From the NCBI GenBank assembly GCA_965202745.1, contig CBDBCB010000020.1:310001-374000 (forward strand): a stretch of DNA of 64,000 nt, read 5' to 3'. Below the pieces are notes generated by a model, which ran no database searches, had not been told where the DNA came from, and saw only the letters and a list, made by a program, of their open reading frames with translations. Position 1 is the first letter of the stretch. Each line of letters starts with the position of its first letter. This DNA comes from JACKII01 sp965202745. Lineage in GTDB: Bacteria; Pseudomonadota; Alphaproteobacteria; Bin95. Of the stretch, positions 43,969 to 52,623 are shown piece by piece. The position numbers and the translations under genes are program-made.

Positions 43969-46263
43969 TCACCCTTTCCCGGTTTCGGCCTTTGCTTGCC
44001 TGATTAAATTCCAAAGCCGCCCGGGCGTCGCCGGGCCTTCAATCGCAGTAATTCCATAGGGCCGTAACGCATTCAGCACTCCGTTGGTGACGGCGGGGAA
44101 GCCGGCAATCGCCCCCGCTTCGCCGCTGCCTTTGACGCCCAGCGGATTGGTTGCACATGGTATGCCGGACAGCGTCACATCGAAGGATGGCAGATCGTCA
44201 GCCCGCAGCATGCCGTAGTCCATAAAAGAACCTGACAACAACTGCCCGCTCGCGCCGTCATAGACAGCCTGTTCCATCAGTGCCTGCCCCGCACCCTGGG
44301 CGATGGTGCCATGCACCTGGCCTGCAACCAGCAAGGGGTTGATCACCGTGCCGTAATCATCGACCGCGGTGTAGCGGGCCAGAGTCACCACTCCGGTTTC
44401 AGGGTCGACCTCCACCTCCGCAATGTGACAGCCGTTCGGGTAGGTATGATCCTCGCGCTCATAGTGCTGGAAGGTGTTGAGCGGGCTGCCCACTTCGCGC
44501 GCCCGGGCAGCAACCTGCATCAGTCCCACATGCCGGTCTGTGCCGGCGATTTGGAACGCGCCGTCGCTGAAATCGATGTCCGCCTCTGCCGCTTCCAGCA
44601 GGTCGGCAGCGATGCGGCGGCCTTTCGCTTTGATCTGCTCCGAAGCCAGAAAGATCGCTGTGCCGGCCATATGGGTCGCGCGTGAACTGCCATGCCCGCC
44701 GCCCTTGGCGATCAGGTCGGTATCGCCAGCCTGGTAGCGGATATCCTCCGCCGGAACCCCCAGCAGGTCCGAGATGATCTGCGGAAAGCTGGTCTCGTGC
44801 CCCTGGCCGATGGCCTGGGTGCCGGTGGTGAAGGTCAGCTTGCCGTCATCGTCGAAACGCAGTTCGACGTTTTCCTCCGGCACGCCGTGGGTCGCTTTGA
44901 TGTGATAGGCAGCGCCAATGCCCCGATGCTGGCCTTTGGCCTCCGATGCGGCTAGGCGTTCTGCGAATCCATCGAAGGCGCGCTCTGCCGCCGCGCTCAA
45001 GTTCGCCGGGAAGTGCCCGCTGTCGATCACCGCGCCAACTGCATTGGTGAAGGGCATGGCGGCGGCAGGGATGAGGTTCTGCGCCCGCAGCGCCATGGCA
45101 TCGCGCCCGGTTTCGGCGGCGGCCTGGTCGATCAGACGCTCCATGATATTGGCAAATTCAGCAAAGCCGGGACCGCGGGTAACGCCCGTCGATGTGGTAT
45201 TGGTATAGACTGCGCCCACATCGACAAAAACCGCCGGAATGCGGTAGGGACCGCCCGGCAGCTTCACGAACTGCTCCGTATAAATGCGCGCCATGCTGGC
45301 CGTCAGATAGGCACCCAGATTGCCCCGGCTCCACACCCGCAGGCCCGCGAACTGCCCGTTGGCATCAAGCGCGAGTTCCGCCCTGGCATCATTGTCGCGC
45401 GCCGGACGATCGGAGAGAAAGCTCTCGCTCCGTGTGTTGATCCACTTGACCGGCCGCCCGGCCACTCGCGCCGCCCAACAGAGCAAGACCATCTCAGGAT
45501 AGATAAAGTTTTTCACGCCGAAACCACCGCCCACGTCGGGCGCAACGAAGCGCACTTTCGCGGAATCTACGCCCAGCGTTTCCGCCACGCGGTCGCGGAT
45601 GACGTGCAAGCTTTGGGATGAGACGTGCAGCGTGTACCTGCCTGTATCCGTATCAAACGATCCAATCGCGCCCCGTGGCTCCATGGAATTCGTGACGATC
45701 CGGTGATTGTGCAGCTCCAGCTGCGTGACATGGGCCGCTGACTGAAAAGCCGCATCCGTCGCCTGGGCATCGCCCACGGACCACTCCAGGCAGGTGTTTG
45801 CCCTTGCATCGCTGCGCAGGGCACCGGCGATGGTGGTGACAGCCGGCAGCGGCGCATAATCGATGGACACCAGCGCGGCTGCATCCAGCGCCTGGTTCCG
45901 GGTCGCCGCAATCACCAGCGCCACCGGCTGGCCCGCATACCGCACGCGGTCTATGGCCAAGGGGTGCTGTGTTGGGTAGTGGAACGGCTCGCCCGAATAG
46001 AGATTCGCCCGCTCCGACGGTTCAATCGGGCCGATTCCTGCCACTGCCTGATCCTGGCCGGTCAGCACCGCCAGGCAACCAGGCGCAGCAAGCGCCGCTG
46101 CCGTGTCGATCGAGCGGATATCCGCGCGGGCGTGATCCGGGCACACGACCACCGCATGCACCAGACCGGCCGGGCGCAGGTCGTCCACATAACAGCCGCT
46201 GCCCGTGATAAACCGCAGGTCCTCGGTACGCCGGGGCGTATCGCCAATTTTCAGTTTTGCCAC
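43969..46263 (-). CDS. Molybdopterin-binding subunit, xanthine dehydrogenase/CoxL family
   Basis: 764 residues from GTG 46263, preceded by AGGGAGAG; the open frame extends upstream to 46398 without a ribosome site. Blocks: RRTEDLRFITGSGCYVDD, NSMEPRGAIGSFD, VAPDVGGGFGVKNFIYPE, TQAIGQGHETSFPQIISDLLGV, GHGSSRATHMAG and VKGSGEAGAIAGFPAVTNGVL (Moco site with Glu). The usual FeS and FAD partner subunits are not adjacent, so electrons must leave through proteins encoded elsewhere. It is divergent from the MaoC-like gene (~170 bp between starts). Likely hydroxylates a CoA ester, aldehyde or N-heterocycle. Confidence 0.9.
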   Translation of the reverse strand: MAKLKIGDTPRRTEDLRFITGSGCYVDDLRPAGLVHAVVVCPDHARADIRSIDTAAALAAPGCLAVLTGQDQAVAGIGPIEPSERANLYSGEPFHYPTQHPLAIDRVRYAGQPVALVIAATRNQALDAAALVSIDYAPLPAVTTIAGALRSDARANTCLEWSVGDAQATDAAFQSAAHVTQLELHNHRIVTNSMEPRGAIGSFDTDTGRYTLHVSSQSLHVIRDRVAETLGVDSAKVRFVAPDVGGGFGVKNFIYPEMVLLCWAARVAGRPVKWINTRSESFLSDRPARDNDARAELALDANGQFAGLRVWSRGNLGAYLTASMARIYTEQFVKLPGGPYRIPAVFVDVGAVYTNTTSTGVTRGPGFAEFANIMERLIDQAAAETGRDAMALRAQNLIPAAAMPFTNAVGAVIDSGHFPANLSAAAERAFDGFAERLAASEAKGQHRGIGAAYHIKATHGVPEENVELRFDDDGKLTFTTGTQAIGQGHETSFPQIISDLLGVPAEDIRYQAGDTDLIAKGGGHGSSRATHMAGTAIFLASEQIKAKGRRIAADLLEAAEADIDFSDGAFQIAGTDRHVGLMQVAARAREVGSPLNTFQHYEREDHTYPNGCHIAEVEVDPETGVVTLARYTAVDDYGTVINPLLVAGQVHGTIAQGAGQALMEQAVYDGASGQLLSGSFMDYGMLRADDLPSFDVTLSGIPCATNPLGVKGSGEAGAIAGFPAVTNGVLNALRPYGITAIEGPATPGRLWNLIRQAKAETGKG

Positions 46264-46435
46264 TTGCGAACTCTCCCTATAGTCGGCCGTCCTGGCTTCG
46301 GCGCAGACGGATACTGGATTGCGCACTCTCTCACCTGCTGACCGGTTCGCGCCAGTGCATCTTGATCCTGAGCGCCACCGGTTGCAGATTGGCCCCACCT
46401 ATAAGAAACCTTCAACCTTTCCAGGAAACAGACTG

Positions 46436-47299
46436 ATGAACCCCGATGTCCAAGCCGCCATGCCGGAGCTCGAAAAGTGGATCGGTACCAAGCGCGTAGT
46501 GGTCGATGAAATGGGCCTGACCTCCGTACAGCGGGTGGCGGCGACCATGGATGTGGATCCGGCGTCCTTTAAAAATGACACACCGATCCCGCGGCAATGG
46601 TTCAATATGTTCTTCCCCGACATCTGCCGCCAGTCGGAACTGGGGCCGGACGGGCACCCGAACAAGGGCGTGTTCCTGCCGCCAATTCCCCTGCCGCGCC
46701 GCATGGGCGCTGGGCGCCGGGTGCAAATCATGGGCAATCTGGTCGTCGGCCAGGAAGCGACCAAGACGGCGGAAGTCGCCGCGATTATTCCGAAGAGCGG
46801 CCGCTCCGGCAATATCTGCATTCTGACCATGCGCCTGACCTTCGAGACGGCAGGCAAGGTCATCGCCATCGATGAATTCGACGCCATCTACCGCGAAGCG
46901 GTGCCGCCGGACGCGAAGGCTACCGCGACCCAGCCAAAGGAAGCGCCGAAGGACAGCGAGTGGCAGGAGATCATTCACCTGAGCGAGACCATGAACTTCC
47001 GCTATGGCGCGGTTTCCTGGAATGCCCACCGCATCCACTACGACGCCGACTACACCCGCACGGAGGAGGGCTATAACCACACCGTGCAGAATGGCGGCAT
47101 GACCATGCAAATCGTAACAGACTGCGCCTGCCGGCATACGGACAAGACGATTACCGGCCTGAACGCGCGCTTGTCCAAGCCGCTCTGGGTCGGCGACACG
47201 ATCACGGTGCATGGCAAGACCACGGATGAAGGCCAAGCCTGCTGGATCGAGGACAAAGAAGGCTACCTTTGCGCCGAAATCAACGTGGACTTCGCCTGA
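46436..47299 (+). CDS. MaoC-like / FAS1-like acyl-CoA hydratase (mesaconyl-CoA hydratase type)
   Basis: 287 residues. The N-terminal half is a FAS1-like dehydratase domain (WIGTKRVVVDEMGLTSVQRVAATMDVDP). The C-terminal half has the hot-dog motif FRYGAVSWNAHRIHYDADYT, with the catalytic Asn/His-type pattern of 3-methylfumaryl/mesaconyl-C4-CoA hydratases. ATG 46436 follows AGGAAACAGACTG; it is preferred to the longer frame from 46319. The stop TGA overlaps the ATG of the next gene (47297-47301), so it is translationally coupled with a CoA-transferase. Together they probably activate and hydrate a C4-C5 dicarboxylate such as mesaconate, itaconate or a methylfumarate; this is inference. Confidence 0.87.
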   Translation: MNPDVQAAMPELEKWIGTKRVVVDEMGLTSVQRVAATMDVDPASFKNDTPIPRQWFNMFFPDICRQSELGPDGHPNKGVFLPPIPLPRRMGAGRRVQIMGNLVVGQEATKTAEVAAIIPKSGRSGNICILTMRLTFETAGKVIAIDEFDAIYREAVPPDAKATATQPKEAPKDSEWQEIIHLSETMNFRYGAVSWNAHRIHYDADYTRTEEGYNHTVQNGGMTMQIVTDCACRHTDKTITGLNARLSKPLWVGDTITVHGKTTDEGQACWIEDKEGYLCAEINVDFA

Positions 47300-48510
47300 T
47301 GGTGGATGGTGCTGGCGGGCCTCTTTCCGGGGTCCGCGTCATCGACATGACTACGGTCGTTGTCGGTCCCATCTCTGCCCGCACACTGGCGGATCAGGGG
47401 GCGGACGTGATCAAGGTGGAAACGCTGTCCGGCGACCTGCTGCGCCCCATGACGCGCGGCGGCCGGAACCCTGGCATGTCCGGCAAGTTCATGAACTTCA
47501 ACCGGAACAAGCGCTCCATCGCGCTAGACATCAAACAGCCGGAAGGGCTGGCGGCACTGAAAAAGCTGCTGGCGACGGCGGATGTGTTCGTGACCAATGT
47601 GCGCCCGCAGGGGCTGGCGCGGGCGGGCCTTGACTACGAATCGCTCAGCCAGACAAACCCGCGCCTGATCTATTCCGGGATCGTCGCGTTTGGCAAAGGC
47701 GCGCGCTACTACAACCACCCGACCTACGATCCGATCATCCAGAGCCTTTCCGGTGTCGCCGGAACCTTTGAGCGCGCCATTGGCGAGCCTCGCTTTGTGC
47801 CGATGGTGATGACGGATCATATTACCGGCCTGATTGCCGCCCAATGCATCGGCTTCGCGCTCTACCGGCGGGAGAAGACGGGCAAGGGCGAGGCTATCGA
47901 AACGCCCATGCTGGAAAACATGGCGAGCTTTGTCTCGTCGGAGCATCTGGCGGGCCTGACGTTCGTGCCGCCGGCAGGAGAGTCCGGCGACAACCGGCTG
48001 CTGAGCCCGGACTACCGGCCACTGGCGACAAAGGACGGCTACATTACCGTCGGCCCGAACACGAACCCGCAGGCGTTTGCCTTCTTTGAGGCCATCGGCA
48101 GACCGGAGTTGAAGGACGACCCTCGCTTCGACAGCGCTGCCAGCCGCACCGCGCACGCGGCGGAGTATTTTGAGGTTAGGGCGGCGGGCCTCGCGCAGAA
48201 GACAACGGCGGAATGGCTGGAAATCTTTGCGGAGAAGGATGTTCCTGCGGCCCGCTATAATAATATCGACGACCTGCTGGACGATCCGCACCTGACCGAT
48301 GTGGGCTTCTATACGGAAGCCGATCATCCGAGCGAGGGGCGTATCCTCTACACCAAGGTGCCGAATACGTTTTCCGGCGGTATGCGGGAAGACACCACTC
48401 CGGCACCCAGGGTGGGCGAGCACACGCGGGAGGTGCTGGCGGAAGCAGGATTCGACGCAGCAGCAATCGACGCGATGCTGGCAGGGAAAGCGGCTCCGGA
48501 GCCGGAGTAG
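47299..48510 (+). CDS. CaiB/BaiF-type CoA-transferase (class III)
   Basis: 403 residues from ATG 47299, overlapping the hydratase stop (TGATG). Family blocks: GVRVIDMTTVVVGPISARTL, DVIKVETLSGDLLR, NRNKRSIALDIKQPEG, FVTNVRPQGLARAGLDYESL. The Asp in VPMVMTDHITGLIAA matches the catalytic aspartate. It is distinct from the copies at 3268 and 12391. Translational coupling to the mesaconyl-CoA hydratase-like gene strongly implies the two act on the same acid. The stop is TAG. Confidence 0.92.
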   Translation: MVDGAGGPLSGVRVIDMTTVVVGPISARTLADQGADVIKVETLSGDLLRPMTRGGRNPGMSGKFMNFNRNKRSIALDIKQPEGLAALKKLLATADVFVTNVRPQGLARAGLDYESLSQTNPRLIYSGIVAFGKGARYYNHPTYDPIIQSLSGVAGTFERAIGEPRFVPMVMTDHITGLIAAQCIGFALYRREKTGKGEAIETPMLENMASFVSSEHLAGLTFVPPAGESGDNRLLSPDYRPLATKDGYITVGPNTNPQAFAFFEAIGRPELKDDPRFDSAASRTAHAAEYFEVRAAGLAQKTTAEWLEIFAEKDVPAARYNNIDDLLDDPHLTDVGFYTEADHPSEGRILYTKVPNTFSGGMREDTTPAPRVGEHTREVLAEAGFDAAAIDAMLAGKAAPEPE

Positions 48511-48628
48511 AGGCTTGGGTCTTGCGCGGCGCGCGAACCCCTCGGTACCAACTGAGCTGCGAGCGATTGTGAGTGTATCGAGGGGGCCGTTCCGAGCCAC
48601 AATGGAACAAAACACTCTAAGCCCCGCT

Positions 48629-48673
48629 GTCCCGGCCAGATACCCGGCTTAGAGCCGGGTGGAGAGCCGGGAC
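48629..48673. repeat. Nested palindrome downstream of CoA-transferase
   Basis: The outer 8-bp arms GTCCCGGC (48629-48636) and GCCGGGAC (48666-48673) enclose an inner perfect 8-bp hairpin ACCCGGCT TAG AGCCGGGT (48642-48660). It sits between convergent genes and has no T-run, so it is better called an intergenic repeat than a classical terminator. Confidence 0.65.
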
Positions 48674-48714
48674 CTCATGCAGAGCCACGCTCGGAAGGAG
48701 AGCCCGGCGCTGCC

Positions 48715-48731
48715 GCCGGATCAAGTCCGGC
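48715..48731. repeat. Short hairpin GCCGGA-TCAAG-TCCGGC
   Basis: A 6-bp stem with a 5-base loop matching the CCGGATCAAGTCCGG palindrome that is frequent between genes in alphaproteobacteria. It lies 40 bp from the soxG stop and may contribute to ending transcription of the sox operon. Confidence 0.5.
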
Positions 48732-48769
48732 GATCCGGCCGGGAAAGCAATAAACTTTCCTGCTGACAC

Positions 48770-49303
48770 CTACCCAAAACCGCTTCCCAGCTCCCGGTTT
48801 GCCGTGTTCAGCAGGGCCCAGACATGCGGGAAGTAGGAGCGCCAGACTTCAAGCTGGTATTCCGTGACTGAGGTCCGGGTAAGCACGATCTGCACGGTGT
48901 CGAAGATGGTTCGCGTGCCGTTGCCGATAGGGATGGCATCCACGTCGCGCGGGCAGCCGGTGCTAAGCAATTCGGTGGCGAGCGGGCCGGAGATGGTGAC
49001 CAACACCTCCCGGTCGCTGATGTCCGTCAGGCTGTGCGGGGCATCGCCATAGATGGCGGCGAAGGCCTGCTGCATGGCCGGGGCATCCTCTGCGCTCGAA
49101 TACAGCACCCACTCGTCCGGCCCCAGACAGAGCGCTGAGCGCAGCCCGGTGGCCGCCCGCTCGCCGATGCGGGTCGGCAGCGCTGTGCCGAAGGCTCGGG
49201 AGACCGCGGCCAGTTCGTCCGGTGCGGCGCGCAGGCTGAACTTGGCTGCATCGGGCAGGATCGTCAGGGCAACGGGGCCGGTCGGCCTGTTCGTACCGGT
49301 CAT
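48770..49303 (-). CDS. soxG: Sarcosine oxidase gamma subunit
   Basis: 177 residues from ATG 49303, one base after the soxA stop. It contains a SoxG/GcvT-like pattern (LCLGPDEWVLYSS, LTDISDREVLVTISGPLATELLSTGCPRD, TEYQLEVWRSYFPHVWALL). It is the gamma chain of the heterotetrameric sarcosine oxidase. It is last in soxBDAG. The open frame continues upstream to 49408 inside soxA, but without support. Confidence 0.93.
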   Translation of the reverse strand: MTGTNRPTGPVALTILPDAAKFSLRAAPDELAAVSRAFGTALPTRIGERAATGLRSALCLGPDEWVLYSSAEDAPAMQQAFAAIYGDAPHSLTDISDREVLVTISGPLATELLSTGCPRDVDAIPIGNGTRTIFDTVQIVLTRTSVTEYQLEVWRSYFPHVWALLNTANRELGSGFG

Positions 49304-49304
49304 C

Positions 49305-52300
49305 TCACCCCTCCCCCGCCAAACGCTTGCCGTCGGGGTCGTAGAACACCGTTCCGGCCACTGTGGCGCTATGGGTAGCGCCTGGCATGGGCAGGTACAG
49401 CGTTGCACCCATGCGGGCCCGTCCGCCTTCTACCAAAGCCAGCGCGATGGAGCGGCCCAGTGTTTCGCTCCAATAGGAGGAGGTGACATGGCCGATCATG
49501 GTCATGGGGATAGCTTGAGCGGAATCATCGACGATCTGCGCGCCCTCCTCCAGCACCACATTGGGGTCATCGGTCAGCAGGCCGACCAACTGCTTGCGGT
49601 TCGGTGAAACAATGTCGGGCCGGGCAAGAGAGCGCTTGCCGACGAAATCGGGCTTGCGCTTGCCGATGGCCCAACCGAGCCCGGAGTCGTCCGGTGTGAC
49701 CGTTCCATCCGTGTCCTGGCCAACGATGATGAAGCCTTTCTCCGCCCGCAACACGTGCATGGTCTCGGTGCCATAGGGGCAGATGTCGTAGCGCCCGCCC
49801 TCTGCCATCAGCAATTCCCAAAGCGCGCGGCCATGGCGGGCGGGGACGTTGATTTCATAGCCCATTTCGCCGGTAAAGCTGACCCGGAACAGACGGGCCG
49901 GGTAGCCAGCCACCTGGCACTCAGCGACGGACATATGCGGGAAGGCGTCGTCGGACAGGTCCTGGCCTTCCACCAAGGGCTCCAGGAGCTTGCGGGCGTT
50001 TGGACCGTTCAGGGCGATGGTCACCCATTGCTCTGTCGTGGAGGTCAGCCAGACTTTCAGGTCCGGCCATTCGGTCTGGAGGTAGTCCTCCATCATATTG
50101 AGCACGCCGGGCGCGCCGCCGGTGGTGGTCGTCACGTGGAAGCGGTGGGGCGACAGGCGGCTGATCACGCCATCGTCACGGATAAAGCCATCCTCGCCCA
50201 ACAGCACACCATAGCGGCAGCGGCCAACGCCGAGCTTGGTCCAGGGATTGGTGTACATCCGGTTCAGGAACTCGACCGCATCGGGCCCGGCAATCTCGAT
50301 CTTACCCAAGGTAGAGGCGTCGAAAATCCCCAGTGAGGCGCGCGTGGCCCGACACTCGCGGGCGACGGCGGCATGCATATCCTCGCCTGCCTGCGGGAAA
50401 TACCAGGCACGCCGCCAGAGCGAGACCGGCTCGAACACCGCGCCGTTTTCGGCGGCCCAGGGGTCGATGGGCGTCTTGCGGGTGACGTCGAACTGACCGT
50501 CCTTGTGATAGCCTGCGAAAGCGCCGAACGTGGTCGGCGTGTAGGGTGGACGGAAGGTGGTGAGGCCGACTTGCGGCGGCGGCTTGCCCAAGGCATCGGC
50601 AGCAATGGTCAGGCCGTTCATGTTGGCGAGCTTGCCCTGGTCAGTTGCCATGCCGCTGGTGGTGTAGCGCTTCACGTGCTCGATAGAGTGCATCCCCTCC
50701 CGCACGGCGAGGCGGATGTCCTTGGCCGTCACATCATTCTGGAAGTCCACAAAGGCCCGGGTACTTTGGGCCGCGCGGTTCGTGGGCAGTTCCGTGACAG
50801 TGGTGCCTTTGCCTGGTGCGTCATTCTCAATGGCTGGAGTATCGGTCCCGGCAGAGAAGCCGGCGGCCTCCGCCGCATTACTGCCCGCCAGCGCGCCGTC
50901 CTGTATGGCGTTGGCGATACCCCAAAGGCCGCGGCCCGCACCGGCAATATGGCAGTCCTCTGTCTTGCGGTCCGGCAGATACACGCCCGACACCTCGTCC
51001 CAGGCCAGCTTGCCTTGGGTATGCGAGAACAGATGCAGCGAGGGCGTCCAGCCGCCGCTCATCAGCAGGACATCGAAGGGAATGTTGCGCACTTTGCCAA
51101 TCGCGCGCCCGACAACGGGCTGAACTTCAACGGAAGCGACACGCAAGCGGCCTGATGTGGCGGTAACGGTGTGGCCCGCCAGCACTTCGATGCCGCGGTC
51201 TGATGAGGCCTGGAGCAGTGACTGGTCGACGGCCTCCCTGACATCAATGATGGCGGCAATCGAGACTCCGGCATCCGTCAGATCGAAGGCCGCTTGCCAG
51301 GCACTGTCGTGGGAAGTGACTACCGCAGCGCGCTTCCCGACTTTCACCCCATAGCGGTGCAGGTAGGTCTGGGCGGCACCCGCCAGCATCACGCCGGGCC
51401 TGTCGTTGCCGTGAAAAACCAGCGGCTTCTCCAATGCGCCCTGGGCCAGCACCACCTGCCTGGCGCGCACCCGCCACATTCGTTCGCGCGGGGCGTGCAG
51501 GGGAAGGGCTGCCAGGTGATCGGTTACGCGCTCGGCCAGCCCGACCATGTTTTGGTGGTAATAACCGATGGCGGTGGTTCGGGTCAGCACACGGACGTTC
51601 GGCATGGCCTCCAACGCTGCCATCGCACCGGCCAGCCAGTCCGCCGCCGTCTTGCCGTCGATCCGCACCGAGGCGTCGGCCAGGAGCGCGCCGCCGATCT
51701 GCGCGGTTTCGTCGGCCAGCACGGTCTTTGCCCCACTTCGGCCCGCGGCCAGCGCTGCTGCGATGCCAGCCGGGCCGCCGCCAACGATCAGCACGTCGCA
51801 ATGCAGGTAGCGGGCGGCGTAGCTGTCCGGGTCAGGCTCGCTGGGCGCGATGCCCAGCCCGGCAGCGCCGCGGATAGCGGGCTCGTAGAGCTTATCCCAA
51901 AAACTCTTTGGCCACATGAAGGTCTTGTAATAGAAGCCCGCGGGCAGCAGCCGGTGTAGCAGATCGCTGACCGCGCCAATGTCGAAATGCAGGCAGGGCC
52001 AGTGGTTCTGGCTCTTGGCGGCCAGGCCCTCGTAAACCTCCTGGAGCGTGGCGCGGGTGTTCGGCTCCTGCCGTCCGCCGCCGCGGGAGACGCCGACCAG
52101 GGCGTTTGGCTCCTCCGACCCTGCCGCGACGATGCCGCGGGGCCGATGGTATTTGAACGAGCGCCCGGTCAGATGCACGCCGTTCGCCAACAAGGCGGAG
52201 GCCAGCGTGTCACCAGCCAGCCCCTGATAGCGTTTGCCGTTGAAGGTAAAGCCAACCGGCTTTTCGTGATTGACCCGGCCCCTGCCGGGAATGCGGAAGG

Positions 52301-52307
52301 CCGTCAT
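49305..52307 (-). CDS. soxA: Sarcosine oxidase alpha subunit
   Basis: 1000 residues from ATG 52307 (MTAFRIPGRGRVNHEKPVGFTF). Order: N-terminal 2Fe-2S-ferredoxin-like region, NAD-binding flavoprotein domain (CDVLIVGGGPAGIAAALAAG at ~170), and a C-terminal GcvT aminomethyltransferase domain with THF site (SLGIFDASTLGKIEIAGPDAVEFLNRMYTN ... FTGEMGYEINVP). It oxidises sarcosine to glycine, passing the methyl as methylene-THF or formaldehyde. The start overlaps the soxD stop (52304-52307). The length is that of a full alpha chain, so the enzyme should be active. Confidence 0.96.
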   Translation of the reverse strand: MTAFRIPGRGRVNHEKPVGFTFNGKRYQGLAGDTLASALLANGVHLTGRSFKYHRPRGIVAAGSEEPNALVGVSRGGGRQEPNTRATLQEVYEGLAAKSQNHWPCLHFDIGAVSDLLHRLLPAGFYYKTFMWPKSFWDKLYEPAIRGAAGLGIAPSEPDPDSYAARYLHCDVLIVGGGPAGIAAALAAGRSGAKTVLADETAQIGGALLADASVRIDGKTAADWLAGAMAALEAMPNVRVLTRTTAIGYYHQNMVGLAERVTDHLAALPLHAPRERMWRVRARQVVLAQGALEKPLVFHGNDRPGVMLAGAAQTYLHRYGVKVGKRAAVVTSHDSAWQAAFDLTDAGVSIAAIIDVREAVDQSLLQASSDRGIEVLAGHTVTATSGRLRVASVEVQPVVGRAIGKVRNIPFDVLLMSGGWTPSLHLFSHTQGKLAWDEVSGVYLPDRKTEDCHIAGAGRGLWGIANAIQDGALAGSNAAEAAGFSAGTDTPAIENDAPGKGTTVTELPTNRAAQSTRAFVDFQNDVTAKDIRLAVREGMHSIEHVKRYTTSGMATDQGKLANMNGLTIAADALGKPPPQVGLTTFRPPYTPTTFGAFAGYHKDGQFDVTRKTPIDPWAAENGAVFEPVSLWRRAWYFPQAGEDMHAAVARECRATRASLGIFDASTLGKIEIAGPDAVEFLNRMYTNPWTKLGVGRCRYGVLLGEDGFIRDDGVISRLSPHRFHVTTTTGGAPGVLNMMEDYLQTEWPDLKVWLTSTTEQWVTIALNGPNARKLLEPLVEGQDLSDDAFPHMSVAECQVAGYPARLFRVSFTGEMGYEINVPARHGRALWELLMAEGGRYDICPYGTETMHVLRAEKGFIIVGQDTDGTVTPDDSGLGWAIGKRKPDFVGKRSLARPDIVSPNRKQLVGLLTDDPNVVLEEGAQIVDDSAQAIPMTMIGHVTSSYWSETLGRSIALALVEGGRARMGATLYLPMPGATHSATVAGTVFYDPDGKRLAGEG

Positions 52308-52609
52308 TTCAACTTGTCCGCGGTCAGCGTGGCCAGGTCCGGCTTCGGCTCGCCCGCCTTGTAGGTCAGCAGGAACTTGTCGCTCACCGTATCCCGCACG
52401 GCGTTGAAGAACCGCCCGCAGCCATGCAGGTGCCGCCAGCGCTCGAAATGAGCGCCGCGCGGGTTGGAGCGGATGAAGAGAAAATCCCGCCATTCCTCAT
52501 CGCTGTAGGCGGAGGGATCGGCGGGCCGGGCGATATGCGCCTCGCCTGCATAGGCGAATTCCAGTTCCGGCAGGGTTTCATCGCAATAGGGGCAGTGGAC
52601 TAGCAGCAT
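52304..52609 (-). CDS. soxD: Sarcosine oxidase delta subunit
   Basis: 101 residues from ATG 52609. It begins MLLVHCPYCDETLPELEF with a zinc-binding CPYC, and later HLHGCGRFFNAVRDTVSDKF provides further ligands, as in known SoxD. This is the small zinc subunit of the tetramer. It starts ~14 bp after soxB and overlaps soxA by 4 bp. Confidence 0.94.
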   Translation of the reverse strand: MLLVHCPYCDETLPELEFAYAGEAHIARPADPSAYSDEEWRDFLFIRSNPRGAHFERWRHLHGCGRFFNAVRDTVSDKFLLTYKAGEPKPDLATLTADKLK

Positions 52610-52623
52610 TGGTTCTCTCCCCC

